DNA of 64,000 nt, from NCBI GenBank assembly GCA_009775095.1, contig VSOZ01000010.1, positions 55,314 to 119,313 on the forward strand, written 5' to 3'. A program made the position numbers and the translations under genes. Below are positions 1 through 8,574 of the stretch, piece by piece. How positions within the stretch are numbered: the first letter of the stretch is position 1; each line of letters starts with the position of its first letter. Below the pieces are notes generated by a model. That model saw only the letters and a program-made list of their open reading frames with translations, was not told the origin of the DNA and made no database searches. Origin of the DNA: Muribaculum sp. GTDB taxonomy: Bacteria > Bacteroidota > Bacteroidia > Bacteroidales > Muribaculaceae.

Positions 1-382
1 ATAAAGAGCTCCGGTCATCACAAATTTGAATCGTCCCTTGTCATAAAGGAGTTCTATGCCGTCAAGTTCCGATAAAATCTTTCGCAGATGATTCATAGCC
101 ACCCCTCGTGAATTTTTAACTTTATCCTTTGACTTTTCAGGCCATATCAGACTGCTGAGCAACTGCGACGATATACCGTCGCCATCGCTATATTGCATGA
201 CCAGACACATTATCTGCTTTATACGAGCCGTAAACATGTAAGTTATGTCACGCTTATCACGATTATATACCGTAAAATCGCCAAAGAAGTATATACAATT
301 GGCTCTCTCAGGCTTTTTACCGGCAAGCTCCTCTGCCAAATCGCTACTAAAGTGTATATCAGCAGGTTGTATAGGGGGGGGG
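1..382 (-). CDS. Winged-helix DNA-binding part of the same regulator, minus-one frame, cut by the window edge
   Basis: Starting inside the C tract and shifting by minus one, the minus strand stays open for about 127 codons to the left edge. The translation contains NCIYFFGDFTVYNRDKRDIT, then a helical MFTARIKQIMCLVMQY segment, GISSQLLSSLIWPEKSKDK, NSRGVAMNHLRKILSEL and GIELLYDKGRFKFVM. This matches the layout of a C-terminal OmpR/Trans_reg_C-like winged helix: beta lead-in, a helix bundle with the RGVxxNxLRKIL recognition-helix region, then a beta-hairpin wing. It has no start codon of its own close to the tract, so it is translated only if the tract gains one C (or loses two), or if ribosomes or polymerase slip. 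The 3' end lies outside the window. Confidence 0.7.
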
Positions 383-2111
383 ATTTGCGACGTCGCTTCA
401 TAAGCCATATTGCCGCGACAAAAGCCACAACTGCGACAAGAACCACGATAACCCATATATATATGTATGAATGCGAACCGGCTCCTGAAAAACGAGAAAA
501 CGATACCGGAGGAAAAGACAGTGAATAGATCTTAAGGGTAGATCGCACATCATTATCCGACTCCTGAACGGTAACATATATACGGCCGGCTCTTTCGTTG
601 TAATAAAGATGAGCGTTAGTGGTTATTTTATCGGATTTTATGGGTATAGAATCGCCAAGCACTTCATTTGCACCGTCTTTTATCGAAAAACGATAAAGTT
701 TCAGATATGAATCCGATACGCTTTCAGGATATCGTAATACATAGAATGTAGAATCATCGGTCACCAGCATACCACGGGCCGGAGCCGTATTCAATCCTTT
801 CTCCTGAAGTTCCCACAATTTTTCAACAGTTCGGGTGTTAAGATCTATACGATGCAGATCATAGAAATATCGTCGGCCCACAATCTGTTCACCCGATTCA
901 TTTCCCATGCCGCCAAATATATAAGCCGACCTGTTTGAATCAAGATAACCGGCAGCGACAAAATAACGGGGGGCAATGACGTCGCCTTTAAGCGAATCCA
1001 CACGCACCCAGTTTTTACAATCGAAATCGTAACGATAAAGAGTGTTACTGAAATGCATATTTCCGAATCCGCCAAATATAGCATGCATATTATCTACCGG
1101 ATCGCAGAAGGCATCATGATGGTGCAATTGCCATACAAGTTCACTTTCACTCTCGACCCTCCATGAAAAATCGTCAAGATCAAGGCTCGCTATAGTAGGA
1201 CCGCTATTTGAAAAATCATGAAACACCTCGTACACATATAACCTGTTGTTTATATCGTCGACAAAAGTATTGGCGAGAAACAACGGCACCGGACACCGCT
1301 CCCCAAAAGCCTGTTGTTGCTTCGCCCCGGTAGCGGCATCGTAAATCATAATCGAATCCCGATTGAAATAATAGATTTTATTGTGTCGGGCGTCATAGCA
1401 TGTGCCGGCATTGGATTCTGACGAGAACTCAGCCACTTTATTCCAGTGATAAGCATCGTTTATAAGCCATACGGGATTCGTCACCTTTCCACACGCGGTA
1501 CCGACTGTATTATGTACGACATCACCTCGTGACTCGTCAAGTGGGAAACTATAGGCCGGCATACCGTTTATGACAAGATTATCAATAGCTATTGAAGGCA
1601 CATCTATTATATAATCGCTTTTACCGAAAACAATTTCCGGGCACAGCTCATGAGGCAATTGCTCCACACGACACTTCATAACCTGATTGTTTACCGACAA
1701 TATCACTTCCCGTCCCAACAGATTGAAAGTCAATTTTACCGGAAACCAATGTTCTTTTGTTACTTCAGCCTGATTGAGTGACATGTCGATAAGCACATTG
1801 TGACCTTCATGGTTGACTCTGAACCGATAGCTATCGCCCCATCTGTCACAAAACAGATTATATATGCCCGATGAATTGCCGTCGCCCGTTCTTACACGAA
1901 GCACATATCCGGCTTCTACCGACGGATAAATAGCCATCCTGAAACTGACAGACACAGAATCGCGAAACAGCGGTCCGCTGCCGTCGAATACATCGAAGGA
2001 AGTACGCTTCATTATGGGATAGCTCGAGTCATAAAACTTCAATCCATAAGCCCATGCCGTCTGCGCGACCAACAGAGTAAATATGAGATAAAGACTTTTA
2101 AGTTTATTCAT
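243..2111 (-). CDS. Sensor and membrane-anchor part of a frameshifted membrane-bound regulator
   Basis: Reads 622 residues from the ATG at 2111. An upstream in-frame GTG at 2138 was rejected because the signal peptide begins at MNKLKSLYL and ends near AWA|Y. The N-terminal third looks like a concanavalin/laminin-G-type sandwich. The middle has repeated beta-propeller (kelch/galactose-oxidase-like) strands with YxF/YDxxT patterns. A single transmembrane helix at about residues 548-571 is followed by the basic stop-transfer MKRRRK. Directly after it, at about residue 577, the frame crosses nine C and then runs into a 43-residue hydrophobic tail that looks non-native. The minus-one frame beyond the tract encodes a winged-helix domain, so the intact protein was probably a periplasmic sensor joined through the membrane to a cytoplasmic DNA-binding domain. 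The ligand is unknown. The frame and the membrane helix are seen directly; the propeller assignment is a judgement from repeat pattern. Confidence 0.75.
   Translation of the reverse strand: MNKLKSLYLIFTLLVAQTAWAYGLKFYDSSYPIMKRTSFDVFDGSGPLFRDSVSVSFRMAIYPSVEAGYVLRVRTGDGNSSGIYNLFCDRWGDSYRFRVNHEGHNVLIDMSLNQAEVTKEHWFPVKLTFNLLGREVILSVNNQVMKCRVEQLPHELCPEIVFGKSDYIIDVPSIAIDNLVINGMPAYSFPLDESRGDVVHNTVGTACGKVTNPVWLINDAYHWNKVAEFSSESNAGTCYDARHNKIYYFNRDSIMIYDAATGAKQQQAFGERCPVPLFLANTFVDDINNRLYVYEVFHDFSNSGPTIASLDLDDFSWRVESESELVWQLHHHDAFCDPVDNMHAIFGGFGNMHFSNTLYRYDFDCKNWVRVDSLKGDVIAPRYFVAAGYLDSNRSAYIFGGMGNESGEQIVGRRYFYDLHRIDLNTRTVEKLWELQEKGLNTAPARGMLVTDDSTFYVLRYPESVSDSYLKLYRFSIKDGANEVLGDSIPIKSDKITTNAHLYYNERAGRIYVTVQESDNDVRSTLKIYSLSFPPVSFSRFSGAGSHSYIYIWVIVVLVAVVAFVAAIWLMKRRRKSPPLYNLLIYTLVAIWQRSLPVKSLREPIVYTSLAILRYIIVISVT
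374..382 (-). repeat. Nine-C homopolymer tract inside the regulator gene
   Basis: The plus strand has nine G in a row, read as nine C on the coding strand (codons TCC CCC CCC CTA). It falls between the membrane stop-transfer and the winged-helix domain. With ten C the frame continues into the DNA-binding domain. With nine C the protein ends after 43 more residues. With eight C it ends after four more codons at TGA. Such tracts are classic sites of slipped-strand mispairing and of transcriptional or ribosomal slippage. Confidence 0.9.
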
Positions 2112-2191
2112 CGTTGAAGATATCGCGGTTATTTGCACATCCTTGTCGCATCTCTTTCATGGTAATCGAAATTGCAGAAAGGATTTCATTG

Positions 2192-2199
2192 CAAATATA
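2192..2199 (-). promoter_or_regulatory. Candidate -7 box for the frameshifted regulator
   Basis: Minus-strand TATATTTG matches the Bacteroidota TAnnTTTG box. Transcription would start near 2186, giving a leader of about 75 nt. No clear -33 TTTG is seen at the right spacing. Confidence 0.4.
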
Positions 2200-2239
2200 A
2201 ATATTTTAATTTAATTTTCATCATATAACATCATTTAAT

Positions 2240-2282
2240 ATTAAAATAAAAGCGCCCGGCAGCAATGGCTTCCGGACGCTCT
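2240..2282 (-). terminator. Intrinsic terminator after tyrS
   Basis: Arms 2253-2261 and 2274-2282 (AGCGCCCGG / CCGGACGCT, one mismatch) form a hairpin, followed on the minus strand by a T-rich run (TTTTATTTTAAT). Confidence 0.65.
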
Positions 2283-2311
2283 ATATGGTTATAGCGGGAG
2301 ATATCCAACCG

Positions 2312-3604
2312 CTACTTCACAATAATCAGATAATAGTTTTTCTTACCCTTCTGCACGAGTATATACTTATCGTTAAGCAACATGTCGGTACCGGCAGGAA
2401 TATTTATATCGGTCACTTTCTCCTTGTTTATCGACAAGCCGTTCTGTTGAGCCAGCTTGCGCAACTCGCCTTTACTCGGAAATATCGGGGCTTTGTCGGT
2501 AAGCAGATCGGCAAGTTTAACAGAACCGTCAAGAGCGTTACGTTCTATCTCATAACGGTCTACTCCCTCAAATATGTCAAGCAGTGTCTGCTCGTCAATA
2601 GAGTGTAGGAGCTCACCGGCTTTGTTGCTGAACAAAATCTGCGACGCCTCGACAGCAGCCTCATAATCCTCAATCGAGTGTACCATCACAGTCACTTCCT
2701 TGGCAAGACGCTTCTGCAACGGACGACGACCGGGGTCTTCGGCTTGTTCGGCAACGAGGGCTTCAACCTCTTCACGGGTAAGTTCGGTAAATATCTTTAT
2801 ATAGCGCTCGGCATCCTCATCCGATACATTTAGCCAGAACTGATAAAACTTGTAGGGCGATGTATAACGCGGATCAAGCCACACGTTGCCGCTCTCGGTC
2901 TTGCCGAACTTAGTGCCGTCAGCTTTTGTGATAAGCGGACACGTAAGCGCATAGGCCTCACCGCCGAGTTTACGGCGTATAAGTTCGGTACCGGTAGTCA
3001 TATTGCCCCATTGGTCGCTACCGCCCATCTGCAGTTTACAGCCCTTTTCCTCGTACAGATGCAGGAAGTCATAGCCTTGAAGCAGCTGGTAGGTAAATTC
3101 GGTAAATGACAGTCCGTCGCGTGCTTCGCCGTTAAGACGTTTTTTTACCGAGTCCTTGGCCATCATATAGTTGACGGTAATATGCTTGCCTATCAGTCGC
3201 GCAAAGTCGAGAAAAGAGAAGTCCTTCATCCAGTCGTAATTGTTGACAAGCTCGGCACGGTTGGGTGCATCGGAGTCAAAATCAAGAAACTTGGCAAGCT
3301 GCTTCTTGATAGCCTCCTGATTGTGGCGAAGAGTCGGCTCGTCAAGCAGATTGCGCTCGGCCGATTTACCCGACGGGTCGCCTATCATGCCGGTAGCGCC
3401 GCCGACCAGGGCTATGGGCTTGTGGCCGCAGCGCTGGAAGTGACGCAATATCATAACGCCGCAGAGGTGTCCTATATGAAGAGAGTCGGCGGTGGGGTCA
3501 ATGCCAAGATAAGCGGTTGTCTGCTGAGAGTTTATAAAATCATCAGTACCGGGAATCATCGTGTGGAGCATCCCGCGCCATTTAAGTTCGTCAATAAAAT
3601 TCAT
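2312..3604 (-). CDS. tyrS: Tyrosyl-tRNA synthetase
   Basis: Charges tRNA-Tyr with tyrosine in the cytoplasm. The 430-residue length is normal for a bacterial TyrRS. The class I signature HIGH lies at residues 43-46 in an ADSLHIGHL context, and the KMSKS-type loop is KFGKT near residue 235 (TKADGTKFGKTESG). The QWGNMTTG segment matches the tRNA/tyrosine pocket. The last 70 residues form the S4-like RNA-binding domain (SKGELRKLAQQNGLSINKEK). The gene ends in TAG, so UAG works as a normal stop in this genome. It is divergent from the ModF-like gene, with 91 bp between the starts. Confidence 0.97.
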   Translation of the reverse strand: MNFIDELKWRGMLHTMIPGTDDFINSQQTTAYLGIDPTADSLHIGHLCGVMILRHFQRCGHKPIALVGGATGMIGDPSGKSAERNLLDEPTLRHNQEAIKKQLAKFLDFDSDAPNRAELVNNYDWMKDFSFLDFARLIGKHITVNYMMAKDSVKKRLNGEARDGLSFTEFTYQLLQGYDFLHLYEEKGCKLQMGGSDQWGNMTTGTELIRRKLGGEAYALTCPLITKADGTKFGKTESGNVWLDPRYTSPYKFYQFWLNVSDEDAERYIKIFTELTREEVEALVAEQAEDPGRRPLQKRLAKEVTVMVHSIEDYEAAVEASQILFSNKAGELLHSIDEQTLLDIFEGVDRYEIERNALDGSVKLADLLTDKAPIFPSKGELRKLAQQNGLSINKEKVTDINIPAGTDMLLNDKYILVQKGKKNYYLIIVK

Positions 3605-3632
3605 CAGAGTATATTTTATATTTTTATGGGTG

Positions 3633-3640
3633 CAAAATTA
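3633..3640 (-). promoter_or_regulatory. Candidate -7 box for tyrS
   Basis: Minus-strand TAATTTTG fits TAnnTTTG. The predicted start of transcription is near 3627, about 23 nt before the ATG. No good -33 element was found. Confidence 0.5.
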
Positions 3641-3683
3641 GTCATTTCCCATGATATAGGGCACTTAAATCGGCAGAAAAGTG

Positions 3684-3691
3684 TAATTTTG
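3684..3691 (+). promoter_or_regulatory. Candidate -7 box with leaderless start for the ModF-like gene
   Basis: TAATTTTG ends only four bases before the ATG at 3696. Bacteroidota transcription normally begins about 4-7 nt after this box, so the mRNA would start at or next to the start codon. No -33 TTTG is evident. Confidence 0.4.
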
Positions 3692-3695
3692 CGTC

Positions 3696-5126
3696 ATGAA
3701 AGAGCTTATAAAGTTGCAGAGCGACACACTGCGCTACATAGGGGTAGGGCTGAAAAATCCACATCATGTGACCATTCCCGAAGGTGTGACCGTTGTCATC
3801 GGCCCTAACGGCAGCGGAAAATCCACACTTGGCAGAATCATCGAGAAAGGATGGAACATCATGACCAACGCCATATCGTCGCCCAAAGGCAAACCGTCGA
3901 TAACTTATGTCGAGTTCAATGACATACACTCACTCAGCGGCTGCCATGTAGAATATTATCAACAGCGCAATGAAGCGACGATGAACGACGAAGTGCCCAC
4001 TGTAAAGGAGATAATGAGCGATAAAATCGACTTACCGCTCTGGGACCGACTATGCCGACAGCTACATATTGACGGTATAGAAGACAAAAAACTCAACTTC
4101 CTGTCAAGCGGAGAGCTGCGCAAGCTACTGATTATAAATACACTTATGTCAAGCCCCGACATAATTATCATAGACAATCCATACATAGGGCTGGATGCCC
4201 CGTCGCGTGAATTGCTTGACGAAGCCGTGGCCGACATATCTGCTGCAGGGACATCGGTCATTATGCTGTTATGCAATCCCAACGAGCTTCCTCCGTGTAC
4301 CGACACCGTCATACCCATGACCGACCTGACCATAGGCGCACCTATAGCATGTAGCGGCGACGTCACCGCTCTACGCTCACAACTAATGAGCCTGATGGAC
4401 TTCGCCGTCGATACCGCACGCCTGCCCAAATCGCCCCGCACAGCCGCGACTCATGAAGTAACTCTACAAATGAACAGCTGCAACGTACGTTACGGCAACC
4501 GACATATCATAAAAGACGAGTCATGGAAAATACTCAACGGCGAATGCTGGGCACTCGCAGGGCCCAACGGATGCGGCAAATCGGTATTGCTCAGCCTCGT
4601 ATACGCCGACAACCCTCAGGCTTACAGCAACGACATAGTAATATTTGACCGCAAACGCGGCTCGGGCGAGAGCATATGGGACATAAAAAGCCGCATAGGG
4701 TATGTGTCACCTGAGATGCACCTATATTTCCGTCATAACGGCACTGTAGCTGAAGTTATAGCACAAGGCCTGTCCAACACGTCGGGCAACTTCACACGCA
4801 TCACACCATTGGCAAAAGAAGCAGCATGGCGCTGGATAGAACTTTTTCACCTCGAAAACTTAGCTGAACGACGCTACAACACACTATCCACCGGTGAACA
4901 ACGCCTCGTACTCATAGCCCGCACGCTTATAAAGCATCCCGACCTGCTCATATTCGACGAACCGCTCCACGGTCTTGACTCGGCGCGCAAGCGCAGCGTA
5001 AAAGCCGTAATCAACTCATTGGTCAAGCGCGACAAGCTAACACTCATCTATGTTACCCACTTTCTTCCCGAGGTTCCGGAGTGCGTTACCCATACAAAAA
5101 CGCTTCAAAAGTTAAAAAATGTGTAA
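3696..5126 (+). CDS. Tandem ABC ATPase, ModF/PhrA-like
   Basis: A soluble 476-residue protein with two ABC ATPase domains and no membrane segment, like ModF/PhrA proteins. Their role is poorly defined and this one need not be molybdate-related. Domain 1 has Walker A GPNGSGKST at 36-44 and signature LSSGE at 136-140, but its Walker B reads IIIIDNP: Asn161 stands where the catalytic glutamate normally sits. Domain 2 is complete, with GPNGCGKSV, signature LSTGE and Walker B LLIFDEP followed by GLD. One site may therefore be regulatory and the other hydrolytic. No permease gene is adjacent. It is followed by the M28-like lipoprotein, which has its own candidate promoter. Confidence 0.85.
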   Translation: MKELIKLQSDTLRYIGVGLKNPHHVTIPEGVTVVIGPNGSGKSTLGRIIEKGWNIMTNAISSPKGKPSITYVEFNDIHSLSGCHVEYYQQRNEATMNDEVPTVKEIMSDKIDLPLWDRLCRQLHIDGIEDKKLNFLSSGELRKLLIINTLMSSPDIIIIDNPYIGLDAPSRELLDEAVADISAAGTSVIMLLCNPNELPPCTDTVIPMTDLTIGAPIACSGDVTALRSQLMSLMDFAVDTARLPKSPRTAATHEVTLQMNSCNVRYGNRHIIKDESWKILNGECWALAGPNGCGKSVLLSLVYADNPQAYSNDIVIFDRKRGSGESIWDIKSRIGYVSPEMHLYFRHNGTVAEVIAQGLSNTSGNFTRITPLAKEAAWRWIELFHLENLAERRYNTLSTGEQRLVLIARTLIKHPDLLIFDEPLHGLDSARKRSVKAVINSLVKRDKLTLIYVTHFLPEVPECVTHTKTLQKLKNV

Positions 5127-5174
5127 ACATCTGGCACAATGCGCTGAAAAAGTCTAAGTTTTGTAACTTTTATG

Positions 5175-5182
5175 TAACTTTG
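5175..5182 (+). promoter_or_regulatory. Candidate -7 box for the M28-like lipoprotein
   Basis: TAACTTTG fits TAnnTTTG and lies 26 bp before the ATG at 5208. A TTTG at 5160-5163 is too close to serve as the usual -33 element. Confidence 0.4.
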
Positions 5183-5207
5183 GATAATCAATCATGCATA
5201 GTGCCCT

Positions 5208-6197
5208 ATGAAGATATTACATTTTGCGATTTTGCTCCTCTCGGTTGTTTTAGGTTCATGCCATACCAAGAGCGGCCGCACAGAGACACAGGTCGTGCAA
5301 GAGACTTTGAAAAGCGCAGTCATATTTAATGCCGACAGCGCCTATAACTTTATAAAACAACAACTTGACTGCGGCCCGCGCGTACCCGGCACTCCCGGAC
5401 ATAAAGCCTGCGCCGACCTCATTGTCAATAAACTTGACTCCTACGGAGCCGACACCATATTGCTTCAGCCGACAACGGTAGAGAATTACCTTGGCGGCAA
5501 AATGCCTATAGTAAACATAATGGGGCGTTTCAATACCGGCTCGACACGCCGTGTACTGCTGATAGCCCATTGGGATACCCGTCCGTGGGCAGACAATGAC
5601 CCCAAAATAGAAAACCGCGGCACCCCGGTGCCTGGAGCCAATGACGGAGGAAGCGGCACTGCAGTCCTCCTTGAAATAGCCCGACTGATGCATGAAAAAC
5701 GACCTGACATAGGCATTGACCTGCTGTTTGTTGACGGAGAAGACTCAGGTCGTAATGAAGGTTGGGGCAGCAACGAAGATACTTGGTGTCTCGGTACACA
5801 ATATTGGATAAACCACATGCCATATTCAGGCGATAACCTTCCGGAATACGGTATATTGCTCGACATGGTAGGCGGAAGTAATGCTAAATTCCACAAAGAA
5901 TATGTATCGGAACAGGAGGCTGCGCATATCAATGACAAGGTATGGCAAATAGCTTCTGCATCGGGCTACAGCAAGCAGTTTCCGTCATCAGTGCAAGGAG
6001 GAGTCACAGATGACCATATATTCATAAACCGAGCCGGCATACCATGTATTGACATAATAGAGTGCGGCAACCATTCTACCGGCACTTTTCCACCGACATG
6101 GCATACTCTGCAGGATAATCTCAGCAACATAGACAAAAAGACGCTAAAAGCCGTGGGACAGACTGTAGTAAATACCATATATCGTGAAAAGAATTAA
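5208..6197 (+). CDS. M28-family lipoprotein, glutaminyl-peptide cyclotransferase-like
   Basis: A 329-residue exported zinc enzyme. The lipobox LGSC puts the lipidated cysteine at residue 18. The body matches the M28/glutaminyl-cyclase fold: LIAHWDTRPWADND, then PGANDGGSGTAVLLE (metal-binding Asp), DGEDSG (Glu-Asp), ILLDMVGG (Asp) and a late CGNHSTGTFPPTWHT (His). Members cyclise N-terminal glutamine or act as aminopeptidases; the WDTRPW and DTWCLGTQYW motifs favour the cyclotransferase branch. It sits between an ATPase and sufE on the same strand. It could be an aminopeptidase, since the sequence does not settle the reaction. Confidence 0.85.
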   Translation: MKILHFAILLLSVVLGSCHTKSGRTETQVVQETLKSAVIFNADSAYNFIKQQLDCGPRVPGTPGHKACADLIVNKLDSYGADTILLQPTTVENYLGGKMPIVNIMGRFNTGSTRRVLLIAHWDTRPWADNDPKIENRGTPVPGANDGGSGTAVLLEIARLMHEKRPDIGIDLLFVDGEDSGRNEGWGSNEDTWCLGTQYWINHMPYSGDNLPEYGILLDMVGGSNAKFHKEYVSEQEAAHINDKVWQIASASGYSKQFPSSVQGGVTDDHIFINRAGIPCIDIIECGNHSTGTFPPTWHTLQDNLSNIDKKTLKAVGQTVVNTIYREKN

Positions 6198-6226
6198 ATA
6201 CTTCAATTTAATAATCAATACAAGCA

Positions 6227-6661
6227 ATGACCATAAATCAACAACAAGATGAAATAATAGAGGAGTTTGCAGACATTGACGACTGGATGGATCGATATGC
6301 TTATATAATAGATCTCGGCAACGCTCTGCCTCCGATCGACGAAAAATATCGTACACCGGAATATCTTATAGAAGGATGTCAAAGCCGCGCATGGCTGCAT
6401 GCCGACCTTACTCCCGACGGCAAGATAGACTTTACAGCCGACAGCGACGCCATTATAGTAAAAGGCATAATAAGTCTGCTCGTAAAAGTACTTTCGGGCC
6501 ACACCCCCGACGAGATAATGAACTCCGAACTGTACTTCATTGACAAAATAGGACTGGCCGAGCACCTTTCGCCAACAAGGAGCAACGGACTTGCAGCACT
6601 TGTAAAACAGATGAAACTCTACGCTGTGGCTTACAAAGCCAAACTCGACAGCTTGAAATAA
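6227..6661 (+). CDS. sufE: SufE-family cysteine desulfuration protein
   Basis: A 144-residue cytoplasmic protein that accepts persulfide sulfur from the SufS cysteine desulfurase for iron-sulfur cluster assembly. The acceptor cysteine is Cys51 in EGCQSRAW. The SDAIIVKGIISLLVKVLSG and DEIMNSEL segments are typical of the family. The length is normal. No other suf gene is in the window, so this copy stands apart from any sufBCDS cluster, which is common in Bacteroidota. Confidence 0.92.
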   Translation: MTINQQQDEIIEEFADIDDWMDRYAYIIDLGNALPPIDEKYRTPEYLIEGCQSRAWLHADLTPDGKIDFTADSDAIIVKGIISLLVKVLSGHTPDEIMNSELYFIDKIGLAEHLSPTRSNGLAALVKQMKLYAVAYKAKLDSLK

Positions 6662-6699
6662 ATTAATCTAAAACCAATCATTAATTAACACCCCAATTT

Positions 6700-8496
6700 A
6701 TGTTTAAAAATCAACCTGCGGGCTTGTACGTGCTCTCGCTTGCCAATACCGGCGAGCGTTTCGGCTACTATACGATGCTCGCCATCTTCCTGTTTTATCT
6801 TCAGGCGAAATTCGGGTTTGACGCAAAATGGACGGGACAGATTTTCTCTATCTTCCTTGCCCTCGTCTACTTCATGCCTCTCGTAGGAGGCTGGCTCGCC
6901 GACAAATGGTGCTTTTCTAAATGTGTAGTGACAGGTATTGCCGTAATGTTCATAGGCTATGCCCTTATGTCTGCCCCCACCCCCGTGCGCTCCGACGCAT
7001 CAATGATGATACTTTTTGCCGCCCTGCTCCTTATATCGGTAGGTACAGGCCTCTTCAAGGGTAACCTTCAGGTCATGGTAGGCGACTTGTACAACAACAG
7101 CCGCTACGGCGATCGCCGTGATGCGGCATTTTCGCTTTTCTACATGGCCATCAACCTTGGTTCGATGTTCGCTCCTATGGCTGCCGTAGGTCTCAAGAAT
7201 CTGGCTCTGTCAAGCAAAGGATTTCTCACAGACAACGCCATGGCCGCTACCGTGTGCAACTGGTGTATAGACACAAACAACTTCACCAACATGCCCACCG
7301 ATCCGGAAAAGATAAAAACCATGACCGAGTTTGCCACTCAGAACGGCATGGCGGCAGGTGGCGACCTCTCGGCATTCCTGACCGGCTATCTGACCGACTT
7401 CGCCGCAAAGTGCAGCGTGAGCTTCGACTCACTCTTGGGTTTTGCCAACGACTATATCACCACATTCTCGACAGGATGTTCCTATGCGTTCGCTCTTGCA
7501 TGCGGTTCACTTATCATCAGCTTCCTGATCTATACTTTCGGCCGCCGCACTTATGCTCATATAATAACTGACAAGAAAAACAACGCCGACAAGAAAGCTG
7601 ATGCTACTACCGGAAAAGAACTTACTCCGGCACAGACCAAGCAGCGCGTGATAGCACTTCTTCTTGTATTTGCAGTTGTCATATTCTTCTGGATGGTGTT
7701 CCACCAGAACGGCCAGACCCTGACCGAGTTTGCCAAAAGCTGTACAACGTCCGATGCATCGGGCTGGACCCGCATCGGTTTCAACATATGGGCTCTTGTG
7801 GCTATAGCGGCAGGTGTATATGCTTTGTTCGGCTTCATTCAGAGCACAACTTTAAAAGCCCGCGCTATATGCGGTGGTATTTTAGTTGCCGTAGTAGCCG
7901 CCATCTGGTACATCTATTCGACAACTCCCGCTGTTGTAACGGGCGTAGACCCCGCCATGTATCAGCAGTTCAATCCATTCTATGTAGTGGCACTTACGCC
8001 ATTCTCCATGGCTCTCTTCGCTTGGCTCGGAAAAAAAGGCAAAGAGCCCTCGGCTCCACGCAAGATAGGTTACGGTATGATTATGGCCGGAGCCGCTTAC
8101 GGTGTCATGGTACTTGCCTCGCTTAACCTCATCGGCACCAACGGTTCGGTATCGCCCGACTGGCTGATCTCGACCTACCTGCTGCTCACATTTGCCGAAC
8201 TGCTGTTGTCGCCCATGGGTATCAGCTTTGTCAGCAAAGTGGCTCCTCCCAAACTGAAAGGTTCGATGATGGGCGGATGGTTTGCCGCAACTGCAGTCGG
8301 CAACTACCTCGTATCGATACCGATGCTTCTTTGGGGCAAAATCCCCGTGTCGGTAATCTGGGGCATACTTATCGTAATATGCCTTATCTCCGCCGCATTC
8401 ATATTCTCAATCATGAAGAAACTTGAAGCCGCTACGTCCGACGCTCCCGCCGCCGATGTAGATCAGCTTGAAACGGTAGAAGACGACGCTATCTGA
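6700..8496 (+). CDS. POT/PTR-family proton-dependent oligopeptide transporter
   Basis: A 598-residue inner-membrane transporter for di- and tripeptides driven by protons. The POT signature begins in helix 1 (NTGERFGYYTMLAIF) and continues with GGWLADKW and GTGLFKGNLQVMVGDLY. The hydrophobic profile fits 12-14 helices. A long hydrophilic loop (about residues 165-255) and a lysine-rich loop (DKKNNADKKADATTGKE) interrupt the bundle, as in other Bacteroidota POT proteins. It fits the local peptide theme, as the operon next to it encodes a tricorn-like protease. It ends at a strong bidirectional terminator. Confidence 0.93.
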   Translation: MFKNQPAGLYVLSLANTGERFGYYTMLAIFLFYLQAKFGFDAKWTGQIFSIFLALVYFMPLVGGWLADKWCFSKCVVTGIAVMFIGYALMSAPTPVRSDASMMILFAALLLISVGTGLFKGNLQVMVGDLYNNSRYGDRRDAAFSLFYMAINLGSMFAPMAAVGLKNLALSSKGFLTDNAMAATVCNWCIDTNNFTNMPTDPEKIKTMTEFATQNGMAAGGDLSAFLTGYLTDFAAKCSVSFDSLLGFANDYITTFSTGCSYAFALACGSLIISFLIYTFGRRTYAHIITDKKNNADKKADATTGKELTPAQTKQRVIALLLVFAVVIFFWMVFHQNGQTLTEFAKSCTTSDASGWTRIGFNIWALVAIAAGVYALFGFIQSTTLKARAICGGILVAVVAAIWYIYSTTPAVVTGVDPAMYQQFNPFYVVALTPFSMALFAWLGKKGKEPSAPRKIGYGMIMAGAAYGVMVLASLNLIGTNGSVSPDWLISTYLLLTFAELLLSPMGISFVSKVAPPKLKGSMMGGWFAATAVGNYLVSIPMLLWGKIPVSVIWGILIVICLISAAFIFSIMKKLEAATSDAPAADVDQLETVEDDAI

Positions 8497-8520
8497 TAAT
8501 ATATCAACTTAGCAATCATA

Positions 8521-8556
8521 AAAAGGTCGGCCCCATCAACAAGAGCCGACCTTTTT
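8521..8556 (+). terminator. Bidirectional intrinsic terminator between the POT transporter and tricorn-like genes
   Basis: AAAAGGTCGGC at 8521-8531 pairs with GCCGACCTTTTT at 8545-8556. T runs exist on both strands, so it can end transcription of both converging genes. Confidence 0.85.
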
Positions 8557-8574
8557 CGTATAGTTAAAATAATA

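Noticed and set aside
193..528. Plus-strand ORF over the nine-G tract
   Set aside because: Low-complexity antisense shadow of the regulator; the minus-strand frames carry clear membrane and winged-helix features.
2312..2314. UAG recoded to an amino acid in this genome
   Set aside because: tyrS ends at TAG exactly where the family should end, so UAG is a normal stop.
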